Assembly (NCBI GenBank): GCA_963662175.1
Contig: OY759215.1
Span: 44,037,213 to 44,101,212, forward strand
Source of the DNA: Aradus depressus
Taxonomy: Eukaryota > Arthropoda > Insecta > Hemiptera > Aradidae
Reading direction: 5' to 3'
DNA: 64,000 nt
The notes below the pieces were generated by a model. It saw only the letters and a program-made list of their open reading frames with translations, searched no databases and was not told where the DNA came from. How positions within the stretch are numbered: the first letter of the stretch is position 1; the number at the start of each line of letters is the position of its first letter. Positions 35,301-45,530 of the stretch are shown here, piece by piece. The position numbers and the translations under genes are program-made.

Positions 35301-38300
35301 ATATAGTAGGTACGTTACCTGTCAAACCAAGACGACACGTCTCCACTTGAGAGGGGCCTTATGGCAACCACTCACTTTGGGAAGGGGGGAGCAAATGGGA
35401 AGGATGTTTCAGAGGGAGAGTGGAAACTTAGGTATATTAAGCTCCCCTCTCCCTGTTACAGTTACAAAATTTGCCTCCCCCCCCCCCCCCCCCCCCCCCC
35501 GCGTTATTTATTATTAGCGCCAAAACGTGCAAATGGGAAAGATGTTTCAGAGGGAGAGTAGAAACTTAGTTTATTAAAATTAATTCTAGCTGGGGAAGTG
35601 CTTCGCCGGTGTTGGGTGACTTTCCAGTTTCATAATATTCTCCTGATGCAGTGTTTGTGACTTACTCAAATTGATTGAGTTACTCCAACTCGATTCACTG
35701 CCATCCATCTCTGAATGAAGCTTCTCTTCTGCCTGACAACGATCCCAACTCCATTTAAAGTTGTATTTAAGATTTACGAGAATCTATTCCTCTTCTACTT
35801 AAATCCGTCTTCTCATTGCTACTCCATTTTTCTCTGATAAAATAAAACGAAGACTTAAATAAATACATAGTAGAAATTATCGACCGGTGAAATATGAAGA
35901 CTTATCATAGTGCAGCCTTACGGAAATTTTTATTTTTGATTTTACAATTTCGACGATTGGTAAACGGCGCATTGTGTGCATAAACATAAGATACCAACTC
36001 GAGCATAACCACTGGAAAAAACACGTAAAAAATTATTAAATAAATGATTTAATTAAAAATAAACCAAAACCCGATTCTGAAAAAAGTGAAGTCTATAATA
36101 GCAAGTCGTTCCTAAAGATAGCAAAACACCAAATCTGAGCAAAGAGACAGTTTACATTGGATTTTTTCAGATGAGAAAATTTACATAATCTGTACGATCG
36201 TCATTTATGCCTTCCGTAATATAAAGAGGCAGATTTCGTAATTTTTTTTTTTTTTACAATTTCTTATAATATTTATGTAACCATGGATTAACAGCTTTTG
36301 TTGCAATAAATTCTTCTGACGACCATTTTCTCAGATTTGGTCTTTTGTTACCTTCAGATTGCACTTCCTATTTTATTTTAAATTAATTTATTTAAATTAT
36401 TATAAGCTTCCACAATAGCATTTCCCAAATTATAGAAGACTCCAAATTTGATAAGAATAATTAAATAATTGTTTTGTCTCTTTGTCTGGTAGTGCACTAA
36501 GTGAGATGAAATGAGGTTCTGTGGCTGGAGGCTGGAGATGTGCCAGGTCAGCCTCCTTGAGTGGATCTCACTTTATCGGGAGTCACCCCCACACCTCAGT
36601 CAACAAACTTATATCTCCCCTAATCTTCATTATCTTCTTCGGAAAGTTAACCCAATTAATTATTTTATGAATGCAACTTGGGGAATCAAATGAAAATTAA
36701 TGTTGAATTAAATTAATATGTATTTTTTTTTTACAAAATTGTAGAAGAGTTCTAAGATATGAGAAGTTTTGTGGATAGGAGGTTATAAGAAGTATAAAGT
36801 AATACAGTCGACTCTCAATAATTCGAAATTCAAGAGACCTCAGAAAAAATTCGACATATTGAGAGGGAAAACAGAAATGACTAATGTTGTCAACAATTAA
36901 ACAAATATGTACATAATTATATCAGGAAAATCAAAATTAATCACTAGCACAAGATCTATGTTCAACCAAATGGTTGATTGGTTTTAGAGGGAGAATTGAT
37001 TAGTTGGTGGTAGGGATTCACTAGCGCTAGGATATGAGGTGTGATTCACCGACCCTTTTTGTTTCGTCAGGGTGCTGCCCTTTTCTACCTCTTTTTGATT
37101 TAAATCGACTCTACTACTATTTTATTTATTTTTTCAAGGGACTTTGATATAAAAAAAAGGGTTGGACCCTCTGCTCCTAAGGTAGTGATGTGATGAGCCA
37201 CATAGCTATGACCGAGGCCTTCTAATACCTGGATCTTCCCCTTCCTCATACATATGGAGGCAGGTATTACAGAAACATGAGGCTCCATCTGAGAGACCAC
37301 TACTTTGTACACATGTACTTCTCTCTTAAAAATATTTTATAGCGTCTCGTGTCAAGTTATAAACATACTAGCTGGTTACCTAGCGTTGCCCGGCTGTTAT
37401 TTTTGCGTTATATTACTTTAACTGAACCTGATTAAAATATAAATGAAAAGCTTCTCTCTGAAACGGATATAACCCAATTCCAAAAATTTCCTATAAAGCC
37501 ATCAGTGTACAATTTAATTTCTAGATCATATGGGGCATTTTCCACTCAATTTTATTTTGTAGAATTTTTTACGTTAATTATTTCGGTTAATATTACAATT
37601 ATGGTTAATTTGTGACTCTTGCTTGGGTTTCAGCTACTAGTTCATATCGTCTACTATGAGAGCACTCATTCGTCGCTTTGGTGCACATGAGCTCGAGGGG
37701 GCAAAGACGGATAATTCCGTAGCTGCCTATGACCTAATACGAGTACACTCGGGTCTAATCACGCATAACAGTGACTGGAGACCACCTGAAGTCATTGTTT
37801 TTACCAGATTCATCCTCCCAAATCATCTGACCTGATTTTCACAAAATATTAAAAAGAAAAATTATCAGGAATGTTCATGTTTTTTAAAAATAGATTCATA
37901 TGTGTATTTATGTTGACAGGTGACTGTGGTTCTTCAATCAGTTGTTATCAATGCAACAGCACGGACCTGCACGATCCGTTCCAGTGTCGGGAGCATTTAG
38001 GGGATGATATCGACATAAAGCCCAAACCTTGCGACGAGGTCTACAATGCAGCCTACTGCATCAAGCACACCGGCAGATTCGAAGGCCAGTTCACCCAAGC
38101 TAACTAAGTCCTCCTTCCAAGAGTTCATTTAAAATATTCATTGTGTGGATATCTAAGTTAAGATAACATTGAGGTGGGTCGTGGTCATCCTCAACAGCCA
38201 CTGATTGTTCGACTGGACTTTTATCTTAGGGTAAAAATATGTTAGGTCGAGATACAGCGTAGAGTTATCCCGGGTTTTAACTATGAGGTCATAACACCTA

Positions 38301-41300
38301 CTACCAGAGAGCCCGGCTCTTCTGTGGGAGTTATAAATTTTGCCTACCCATGTTTACTCACGTAGAATAGGTATATGTAAGGAGTCATTGACATCCTACA
38401 GGCTCGGGACAATCGCTTTACGTCGTTCCCAGATAAAAAACCTAAAGGCCTCAGCAGGGTTTCGAGGGTAGGCAAGCACACAGATGATGCCCTCAAGAAA
38501 TGATGCGTAGATGTCAAAACATGGCGATAGGTTCAAGTGTAGGTCCATTTTAGTCGACCCCCACCCCCTTCCTAACCTCGTTATGTTAAATTGTTTTCTA
38601 TACTAAGATATACTATACTAAACTTAGATTCTCCCTTATAAAATGTTATGGCAGGGATCAGATCACGGCTCAACCTTAGATTCTCCCTTATAAAATGTTA
38701 TGGCAGGGATCAGATCACGGCTCAGCCTTACACCTATCAAAACTGTGAAGAGGTTTATCTTCATATCTATGTACTAATTTCCGTTCTACAGAAACAAGGA
38801 CTTACTTTTCTGCAAATATTTGATTATCTTGTTTTTGTTTCGCAATGCTATTACTTTTAGAACTTTGTTTTTAAACCCAAATATGTTCACAGTCAGATTT
38901 TTCCGTTCGGACTTCTCTTCTCTGTGGGGTTTCCCAAGAGAACTTTTAAAATAAAAATAAATCAAGAAATGGATTCGCAAATAAATAATTATAAAAAATA
39001 TTGAACTATATAAATGATCTAGAATACTGAGTCTTATTCATAGGTTTGTTGAAAGTTTAATGGGAGAATTTCGGTGAAAATATAAAGTCATCATTTTGAA
39101 GGTATATCCTTTTCATGTTTTCTCCAAATAAATATACTTTCAACTCTGCAGATTTGCTTACTTGAGATTATTAAAAGTCCTCGGAGCTTTTACTCCACAA
39201 AAGGTATAAGATCCAGAGATATTATGTTAAATGTATTTACTTTTCTGTTCCTTTCATATAGGAGCCAATGTGGAACAGAGGATTACGAGATAGGGAGAGT
39301 TAGCGCTACTTTAGGGATCAGACTGTTTTTCGAGCGTGTTTATCTGATCTATATGATATAATGGGTGCCACAAATATATCAATAATTTCACCATTTTGAA
39401 TTGTTGCCGAACATTACCGAAAGTTCCCGAACGCAAGCTGGACTGATTAAAACAAAAATGGATGTAGAACATTACAGTTGTGTGACTCAGTTATTCTGCG
39501 ATATCTTCAATGCTTCTACTTTTTTTAAAAATTATCATTGGTTTACTTTTTGGAAGGAGGTTACTAACAAAGTTGCTTCGCTGCATGCTTGGTGAAGGCG
39601 CTTTCGATATCATCCATGTGCTTTACTTATTTAGGGATAATCAATGAAATTAAGTCATTTGCAAGAGACTGAGACTTCTCTGTTGGGTTTCCCAAGAGAA
39701 CTTTGAAAATAAAAATAAATCAAAAAAAAAACTTCCGGCCAAAAATGGATTCGCAAATAAATAATTATTAAAAAAAAATTGAATTATATAAATGATCTAG
39801 AATACTGAATCTTATTCATGAGTTTGTTGAAAGTTTAATGGGAGAATTTTGGTGAAAATATAGTCATTATTTTGAAGGTATATCCTTTTCATGTTTTCTC
39901 CAAATAAACATACTTTCAACTCTGCAGATTTACTTACTTAAGATTAGTAAAAGTCCTCGGAGCTTTTACTCCACAAAAGGTATTAGATCCAGAGATATTT
40001 CTCAGATTCTCCAAATGGCTTATTTGATTGATTATCCCTCAATTGTTCTTGGAATTAACAATATAATCTGAGTTGTCATATCTTTCTGGTGGTACTAACT
40101 TGAATCACTTACACCTGTAAACAGACTACTTGAGACCGAACTCATTGACAAACAGACTATCTGAGACGGACCGCAGGGATAAACAAATTACCTCAAACGG
40201 ACCATTATAAGACAACAAACACGGACTAACCTCAGTATAACGTTAACAGTGGCTTGAAGATGATGTCTTTACATCGAAAGCACTCGCCCACAATATTCGA
40301 CCAGCAGCCAGAGACGACGGTTTCCACAGAAAGGTATGACAGCAGTAATTTATTTACTGGCGGAACTAACCCTTTAGATTATATATGTAATCTGAGTATT
40401 AACATCTATGTATTAACGATGATGGGATCTCCAAGTGGTGAGACTAGCTTCACTCACTGGATCCCCGATTATTCTAATCTTAAGAATCCGAAGAAGATAA
40501 AAAGTTCTACTTCCTCAGCTCGGGGAAGTTGTCAATATTTCGATGCGGAGTTTTCAACGCAATTTTATGTTTTTCGACCTCTAGATTACAAATATTAAAA
40601 AAAACAAAAATTCTGATGTCTATGTGTCTGTGAACACGATAACTCCTGATAGAACGAATGTATCGAAACGAAATTTTATACGTGAACCCAGAACCCTCTA
40701 ACCTATTGTTTTCCAGCCAAATCGACCATAGGGAAGGGGGGAGGCTTCACATAAATTCTAATACCTGCCGTTGTAATGAATATATCGACACAAAATTTAA
40801 TATGAGAATTCGAAATTCCATAAGGACGACACTTATTAATTTTCAGTAGAGTCGGCAGAAGGGAAGGGTGGGATCTGAGGGGGCTCAACTTAACTGCCGA
40901 TCTAATGAATTTATCTACACACAATTTAGTATGAGGATTTAGGAGCCCTTATATGTCAGTTGTTGATCATTAGCGCAAATGGTCGATTGGTTTTGGTGGG
41001 GGAGCCCAAAGTTACCGTAGATGAATTCGTTCTGGGGAAGTACATTGCCGGTGCTTTTTTTTATGATAAATGAATTAGTCAAATATATTCATTTCAATCA
41101 TTTAACAAGCGCTTGCATACGAGTTATAGAGAACATAGGAGGAATCGGAACCATGGGCAGCCCTATGGGAAACTTCCGTGCAACTCTATCTATTGATACT
41201 AGTATTATTAATTTATCATCAAAAACGCATTTGATACACTTGCTCGGTTACCACTTGCCACAGTAGAAAATTAGATTCACAGCTTTTAGAGATTCTGTGA

Positions 41301-44300
41301 ATTTTAGATTCCTGATTTGCATTAGATATGTTTTAATCGGAGTAAGAAATGGATACCCTAGAATTGGCAGTTATAAATTAAGTTCTGATGAAATATTGAA
41401 TGTTATTAATAATAAAAAACGTCACTTTTATTTCTTCTCTTCGTTCAGCTTATAACATAGCCTACTGGTAAGAAATAACCTGGAAAAATTGATTTCATTG
41501 GTAAATAATGATTAATTATCAGTAAAGTTTAATTAAAAAATATGAAATATGTACAGTCTGTAAGGTGAAGCCATATCCTTGAGATTGGTCTGTTCCTGAA
41601 AAACGGGTTGTGAAGATGGCGTCTTCAGTTTATTTCAAAAACGTTACCACTTTATCATTTAATGAAAACAGTTGGCTGGTCAGCGACCCATGTTTTGAAA
41701 GTGGTTAGTAGGAGCTTCATTGATATATCTCAAGGACCAACTTTAACCTAATGGACTGTACATATGAATTTACTATTAACAAACAATAATTTTATGTTTT
41801 ATATAAACCAGGGGTGGGTAAACCATGGCCCTGAGGCCAGACAAGGGTGCACAAAAAGGCCCGCGGAAGAATTAGAAAACGTGCAGAACGAACAGGAAGC
41901 GTTTTCTTTCTCGAATAGTTAATTTTACTAAGAATAAAGAATCAGCCATTCGTTGTAAAGGGCCTAGCCTAGAAGAAGAAAAGTACTCTGTCTTAAGTTT
42001 AAATTGCGCCCTTTATGATTAGTGAGGTATTCATAAAATATGTTCTCATACCAAATCTCTTTTTTTTTCTAGGCTGATTATAGTAAAAAACGTAATTTCC
42101 TATTTTCATCCTCTGTCATTACGTTATTCGAAATTTCTTTTTTAAAATACCCCCAGCTACGGCTGGGTAGTCTTTCTCTCTCACGCCAATCAAGAGCTCC
42201 ACTATCAATCAAATCGTCTTGGTAGCTGGTTGTTGCGTCATGGCAACAGTTGCGATCAACATTATTAAGACAAAAAAAAAAATACCCTCACTCAAAATGG
42301 GAATTAAAAAACATTCTATAAACTTTTGATGTGATTTTTTATAAATATCCTTAATTTTATAAATGAGATTAAGAATTTCTTTTTGATTATTCACTTAACA
42401 ATATCTATATTTCATTTCTATTTATCACTTAACAATATCTTTATTTTGAAAATCGCGAAAAACTGCGTTTTATCGGACTTTTATTATTTTACTGTGCACC
42501 GAGATGCTCTGTTTAAATCAACGATACTTACGAAATAATTGCTTGATGTTATCGTTAAACATATTAATGACAATAATCATAATGGTTTTGTAATCCGCCA
42601 AAAATGTTTAGTGTTATTTTTTAAATAAAATAGTTTGGCTCACTTGGCGTTTGAATTTTTATATCTGGGCCCCCACCGAAAAAGGTTTACCCAACCCTGG
42701 TATAAATTGTACAAAAAATGATATGCTAAGGGTGTAGCTAACATGGTATGATGGATTGCATGTTGGCGGGATGCGGGTTGCATGACAGTGGTCTCTATAC
42801 GGTGCTATCAGTGCTTCACTCCTAACAGAACCGAGTGTTCCGACCTGACCATCCAAGACAGTGATAGTTCACTCTCTCCGCAGAGCTGCGATCATCTTTT
42901 TGAGGCCTCCTTCTGTATCAAGGCTACTGGGCTTCATGCTGGTAAGAGAGCAAACATCCCTGCATGGCTTTTTGCTTGTTTTAGAATCACTTCTTTGTGT
43001 GCCTCCTTTTTCACTCTATCCTGTATCATGTTTTCTCTTTCTCCACCTCCGCACCGTGTTTTTAACGGTGTACCTGGACGCTCCGACCTACTCCTCTTCG
43101 GGTTTTCATTAATGATTAGGTCGAGTCTTAGGCCTCTAACACAAACGTTTTTAGTAGAGGAAGATCCACATGTATTCACTGACAAGTACTTCTCCAAAAT
43201 GTTTAAAACATCGTCCCCCTTGTGTATCTACTTACCCCATAGGTTGTCGCCTATCTGCTTCTTCTCTGCTAACTGTCTTGTAATCAAAATCATATCTGGT
43301 GTTGAAGATCTCCAAAATCAAGCCTTTGTCTGAACGTTTTTTGAATAGTCGCTTTATAGAATAGAATCTTATAGTTCTCCATCGCGATAATTGGTTAAAT
43401 GAACGAATTCTCCCCTTTTCTAAACCTATCTACTGTACCGGTAGTATAGTTTCGCCTATAACAGCGTTATTTAGTGAACTGGTACTATAGTTTTCGCCTC
43501 TTTAAGCATTATCTAGTGTTCCGGTATTATAGTTTCACTTCTTAATGCTGTAAAAGGTAAAACTATGGTCGCGAAACATCTGATCAATATAGTGTAAGTA
43601 TTTGTAAGTAGTTGTGTGTGTATTCTTTTAAAATATGAATAATCGAAAAGTAGATCCGGAATCCATTCCTTGAAAAGAAGTTGCGGAGATATTGGTTAAG
43701 CTATGTTGATGCTGTAATCTGTTACCTTTACTTTATTATGTGTATCTTTCTCTTTTTGTACATTGTGTATCGCTATTCTTTACTATTTAATGCAATGGGT
43801 GTTCAAAATATTTTTATTTGCATGCATTGGACTTATCTTATTTAATTGTATGTTTCTATATGTTTCTCAAGCATTGATCTATTCTATAGAAACTGTTATG
43901 GGAGCCGATATATTGCCTATTCTCTATCACTTGACCTCTTGTAAACCTCTGATTATTGTCTCATTTGGCACACAGTCAATTGACAATTGATTTCTGTCTT
44001 TGCCTGAAAAAATATTTTGATTATTGAACCAAATTTTTTCTTTATATTTAAACTAAACGTATTTTAATTTTTATTGAACTTGTCCACCTGTTTTCATAAT
44101 TTTTTATTAAATTGTTATTTTAAATGGAAACAATGTCATATTAAATATGACATGTTTCAACTTTTAATAACAAAAATAATAAGATATACATTTTATGTTT
44201 TACTAACGATGTCCGGAAAATTCACTATCTTTCAATGCATTTCAACACTTTCTCAAGCCTATACAATTATGTCATTTGCAAAAAATTGCATAAAGTGCAA

Positions 44301-45530
44301 TTGCATTAGTCATTTTCCCTGGCAACGTCATGTAGCCAATTTTTAAGATGTACAAGTGAAAATTTGAAGCACTGTCCAAGTTTAGTAAAAGTTCATAAGG
44401 CAATGGTGTTCCAATTCAAACCGCATTTTGTTCTGACCTCTCAACCTACTTACTTTAAAATAGTTTTTCAATTCAAAAATATTATATTTTTAAGCACTAT
44501 TGGTCAATAACTTTGAAATTATATGTGACTCAATATTTTACTTAAAAACAAAAACAATTCAAGCAGTAGCCTTTCCACTACTCCTGTTCACGTTGAACAT
44601 TCCCTGGAATCTCCGTGGAAGATTGTGCCCATGGTATTCAATTTCAGAATATTACGTTTCAACGGTTCTTATCATAATATTTAAAATATGTTGCCCAAAA
44701 ATGATTTTTTAAACGATACTTAAAGATACAACTTTATTTACACAGAGTGGCCCAAGTTCAATGCGGCACACTATTTTCACACAGACGGTTGCAGTTAAAA
44801 ATATGAAAAAAAACACACTTTTTTCACAATTTCTTATAATTAATTTAAATGCATCTTTGAACCCCTTGCTAAAATCCTACCCTATGTTTTTCCGAAACTA
44901 GATTAAAAAAAAAAATATTGATGGGGATTCCTTGAAAAATCCAGTGGGGCTCAAATTTCAATAGAATATAAATTTTCTTCCAGATCTTACACTTATAGGC
45001 ACAGACATAAATACCATTTTTCATAATTTGTTGTTTTAATTTTGAAGCTGACATTCAACCTCCTTCTCCTTTCCTTTCTGATCAATCTTGTAATGCTTTT
45101 CTCAAATCCTAGCGCCCCATTGAAAAAAAAAAAAAAAAAAAAATTGAGTCAGGGACTCAATGATGGATTCAAAATAAGGATACAAATAGTGAAATGTGAT
45201 GTTTGTAACTACAACTGTCTGGGTGAAAATAGGGTGTCACAATACATTTGGACTACCCTATACTTGGTTTTCTCTAATGGTTAATGTGCGAAGAAAACTA
45301 TAAGTAATATGAAAGTTTATATTTCAGGTGGTGTTGGTACAAAGCGGTTCTGCAGTTCGGTTGACATGGGCAACTACTGCAACTATATCAGTCAGCCTGG
45401 AGACACGAAGGAGTACCGCTCCTGTGTCTTCACCTGCTCCTCTGATGGATGCAATTCAGCCATGTCTAACAGACTCTCCCTTCTCACTTCCATCCCTCTA
45501 CTAGCCCTCTCTTTCTATTTTCTTTTATAA
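29305..45530 (+). CDS. Ly6/uPAR-domain (three-finger) GPI-anchored protein, 3 exons with alternative middle exons
   Basis: Small cell-surface three-finger protein, related in layout to the insect crooked/coiled/quiver group; those act in septate junctions or ion-channel and receptor modulation. Exon 1 (29305-29368) gives a signal peptide, a middle exon gives the first half of the Ly6 domain (C-Y-Q-C...YCIK-x-TG) and exon 3 (45328-45530) gives GTKRFCSS, GNYCNY, the final CN and a hydrophobic GPI tail. Two homologous middle exons exist (2a 37920-38084; 2b 42789-42941). Each is phase 1-1 and a multiple of 3, so 1-2a-3 gives 143 aa and 1-2b-3 gives 139 aa. Introns of ~8.6 and ~2.4-13 kb hold many repeats. 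I do not know the exact orthologue. Confidence 0.85.
29369..30190. other. Ly6 intron 1, proximal part
   Basis: AT-rich; a short open frame at 29630-29896 has no family resemblance. No element borders seen. Confidence 0.45.
30198..30373 (-). mobile_element. SINE S1 fragment, minus
   Basis: Tail TAGTTAGTTATTATGACTCA followed by the reversed body up to GTACCTGACATCGTATAGG. The tRNA head is missing. Confidence 0.85.
30590..31336 (-). mobile_element. pogo/Tigger-like DNA transposon remnant
   Basis: Right end, read on the minus strand, is TACACTAGAACCTCGATTAA, a typical Tigger-type terminus. The interior (about 30968-31240, minus) codes DIVDWLHKYDNEEGFERI, CDSDIAANVMAAQ and, after a frameshift, an acidic SEVDESDNDDSFDQLKKK tail. 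This matches the C-terminus of Tigger-type transposases. It is broken, and also interrupted by the small retroelement at 30790. Confidence 0.75.
30790..30952 (-). mobile_element. Small retroelement with hammerhead-like core (monomer), 11-bp TSD
   Basis: TAATGGAAGTC flanks both sides (30779-30789, 30953-30963). The minus strand reads CTAGACCTGACGATGG, GAAGCCGAAACCGGTAAT and ends ATGTCCGCGTTCCTCAACTT. The same unit occurs as palindromic dimers at 34325 and 61374. Confidence 0.8.
31751..32225 (+). repeat. Tandem repeat, 125-bp unit, about 4 copies
   Basis: Units begin ACGGTTGATTGGATTTT at 31753, 31878, 32003 and 32128. The first three are almost identical; the fourth has a 4-bp insertion (AAATAAAC) and then decays. 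More diverged unit-like sequence continues to about 32450. Ly6 intron 1. Confidence 0.9.
32466..32484 (+). repeat. Poly-G tract, 19 nt
   Basis: Uninterrupted G-run directly before the S2 SINE head; a G-quadruplex-prone tract. Confidence 0.9.
32470..32683 (+). mobile_element. Second tRNA-derived SINE family (S2)
   Basis: Head GGCATGGTGGCCGAGTGGGC (A box TGGCCGAGTGG) and B box GGTTCGAATCC, like a type II (Leu/Ser) tRNA but without an intact structure. Ends in an A-run after TTAGGCC. Flanked by an imperfect repeat AAACAATGgAAGG/AAACAATGaAAGG, the likely TSD. Confidence 0.75.
32690..32935 (-). repeat. Family A repeat, minus, partial
   Basis: TATAAAATTTCGTGGTAATG, AGTTATCGTGTTCACAAAT and the T-rich block match the reversed family A middle. 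Confidence 0.5.
33494..33566 (+). mobile_element. SINE S1, short 3' fragment
   Basis: GGGCTCATGTCCACCAGAGT and GAGCGCTCTGGTAGTAGGC only. Confidence 0.8.
33755..34067 (+). mobile_element. SINE S1, full length with internal deletion, 10-bp TSD
   Basis: Head GAGGGCGCCGGTAGCTCAGT to tail CCTAACCAAACCTAACCC. ACAATCCATA at 33741-33750 and 34068-34077 is the TSD. About 40 bp around GAGCGCTCTGG are missing. Confidence 0.92.
34091..34112. repeat. (TA)n microsatellite
   Basis: Pure TA dinucleotide run of about 11 units. Confidence 0.85.
34198..34820. mobile_element. Non-autonomous hAT element, 8-bp TSD
   Basis: Ends TAGGGGTGGCCAACCC and GGGTTGGCCACTCCTG are inverted. ATCTAAAC at 34190-34197 and 34821-34828 is an exact 8-bp TSD, diagnostic for hAT. 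No transposase. It contains the foldback retroelement at 34325-34598. Confidence 0.88.
34325..34598. mobile_element. Hammerhead-like retroelement, palindromic dimer, nested in hAT
   Basis: Arms of about 110 bp (to 34433 and from 34445) are almost exact inverses. Each contains the CTGACGATGGTATAAAGCCG / AAACCGGTA core (34460-34488 plus; 34390-34418 minus). The right side adds the family tail ACAATATGTCCGCGTTCCTC. ATTATTATT-type repeats flank both sides. Confidence 0.85.
35391..35580 (+). repeat. Two direct repeats around a poly-C tract
   Basis: GCAAATGGGAAGGATGTTTC at 35391 and GCAAATGGGAAAGATGTTTC at 35529, each followed by GAGGGAGAGT; spacing 138 bp. Between them lies a C-run of about 24 at 35477-35500. 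Confidence 0.8.
36811..36885 (+). mobile_element. pogo/Tigger-like terminus, fragment
   Basis: CAGTCGACTCTCAATAATTC followed by GAAATTC and, about 35 bp on, TTCGACATATTGAGAGGG. It looks like the end of a pogo-type element; no transposase is seen nearby. Confidence 0.4.
36950..37065 (+). repeat. Family A repeat, 3' end fragment
   Basis: AATGGTTGATTGGTTTTAGA and TGTGATTCACCGACCCTTTT match the 3' end of family A. Confidence 0.45.
37372..37560 (+). repeat. Interspersed repeat fragment of the 'ACTAGCTGG..CGTTGCCCGG' type
   Basis: ACTAGCTGGTTACCTAGCGT followed by TGCCCGGCTG is a common insect repeat start. Borders and class are not clear. Confidence 0.4.
37920..38084 (+). CDS. Ly6 gene exon 2a
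   Basis: Acceptor TTGACAG; 165 nt encoding CGSSISCYQCNSTD, a Cys pair and AYCIKHTGRFEG. The expected donor position reads AAG|GCCAGT: GC in place of GT, otherwise close to consensus. If it is not used, the frame runs to a stop at 38105-38107 and would give a truncated protein. Confidence 0.7.
38268..38481 (-). mobile_element. SINE S1, minus, diverged
   Basis: CCCGGGTTTTAACTATGAGG, CTACTACCAGAG, ACAGGCTCGGGACAATCGCT and a broken head (AGCAGGGTTTCGAGGG). In the Ly6 intron between exons 2a and 2b. Confidence 0.8.
38623..38726 (+). repeat. 52-bp tandem duplication
   Basis: CTTAGATTCTCCCTTATAAA begins at 38623 and again at 38675; the two 52-bp units differ by about one base. Confidence 0.9.
38919..39224 (+). 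repeat. Direct duplication, left copy (~305 bp)
   Basis: From GGGGTTTCCCAAGAGAACTT to AAGGTATAAGATCCAGAGAT. Nearly the same sequence stands at 39676-39998. Confidence 0.85.
39676..39998 (+). repeat. Direct duplication, right copy (~320 bp)
   Basis: Carries a small insertion (AAACTTCCGGCCA) absent from the left copy; otherwise differs at scattered positions. It lies about 450 bp downstream. Confidence 0.85.
40500..41060 (+). repeat. Family A repeat, full-length-looking copy
   Basis: Leader GTCAATATTTCGATGCGGAG, GTGTCTGTGAACACGATAAC, two internal units (GTATCGAAACG, GACGACACTTATTAATTTTC) and end GGGGAAGTACATTGCCGGTG. Confidence 0.7.
41554..41758. mobile_element. Tc1/mariner-type MITE, 205 bp
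   Basis: Flanked by TA. Ends CAGTCTGTAAGGTGAAG and the inverse of CAGTCCATTAGGTTAAAG; TCCTTGAGAT occurs inverted in both arms. No ORF. Confidence 0.75.
41809..42699. mobile_element. Non-autonomous hAT element, 891 bp
   Basis: Ends CAGGGGTGGGTAAACC and GGTTTACCCAACCCTG are inverted. Flanking 8-mers ATATAAAC and GTATAAAT share TATAAA, a decayed TSD. It ends 90 bp before Ly6 exon 2b. Confidence 0.78.
42789..42941 (+). CDS. Ly6 gene exon 2b
   Basis: 153 nt encoding VVSIRCYQCFTPNRTECSDL, then SPQSCDHLFEASFCIKATG and HAG. Good donor GTAAGA. The acceptor GCATGACAG lacks a clear pyrimidine tract. It has the same cysteine pattern and phases as exon 2a. It starts 90 bp after a hAT-like element. Confidence 0.75.
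42942..45327. other. Ly6 intron between exon 2b and exon 3
   Basis: AT-rich. It holds the ~42-bp triplet repeat at 43430-43560, an A-run at 45124-45142 and no exon that I can see. Confidence 0.45.
43430..43560 (+). repeat. Degenerate 42-bp tandem repeat, 3 units
   Basis: GGTAGTATAGTTTCGCC (43440), GGTACTATAGTTTTCGCC (43481) and GGTATTATAGTTTCAC (43523) recur at 41-42 bp. Confidence 0.65.
45328..45530 (+). CDS. Ly6 gene exon 3 (C-terminal half and GPI signal)
   Basis: Acceptor ATATTTCAG. Encodes GGVGTKRFCSSVDMGNYCNY, then SCVFTCSSDGCN, a small-residue omega-site region and a Leu/Phe-rich C-terminal tail typical of GPI attachment. Stop at 45528-45530. Confidence 0.9.

Noticed and set aside
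42782..43333. 183-codon open frame running past Ly6 exon 2b
   Set aside because: Only the part up to the GTAAGA donor at 42942 has Ly6 features; the rest is intron read-through.
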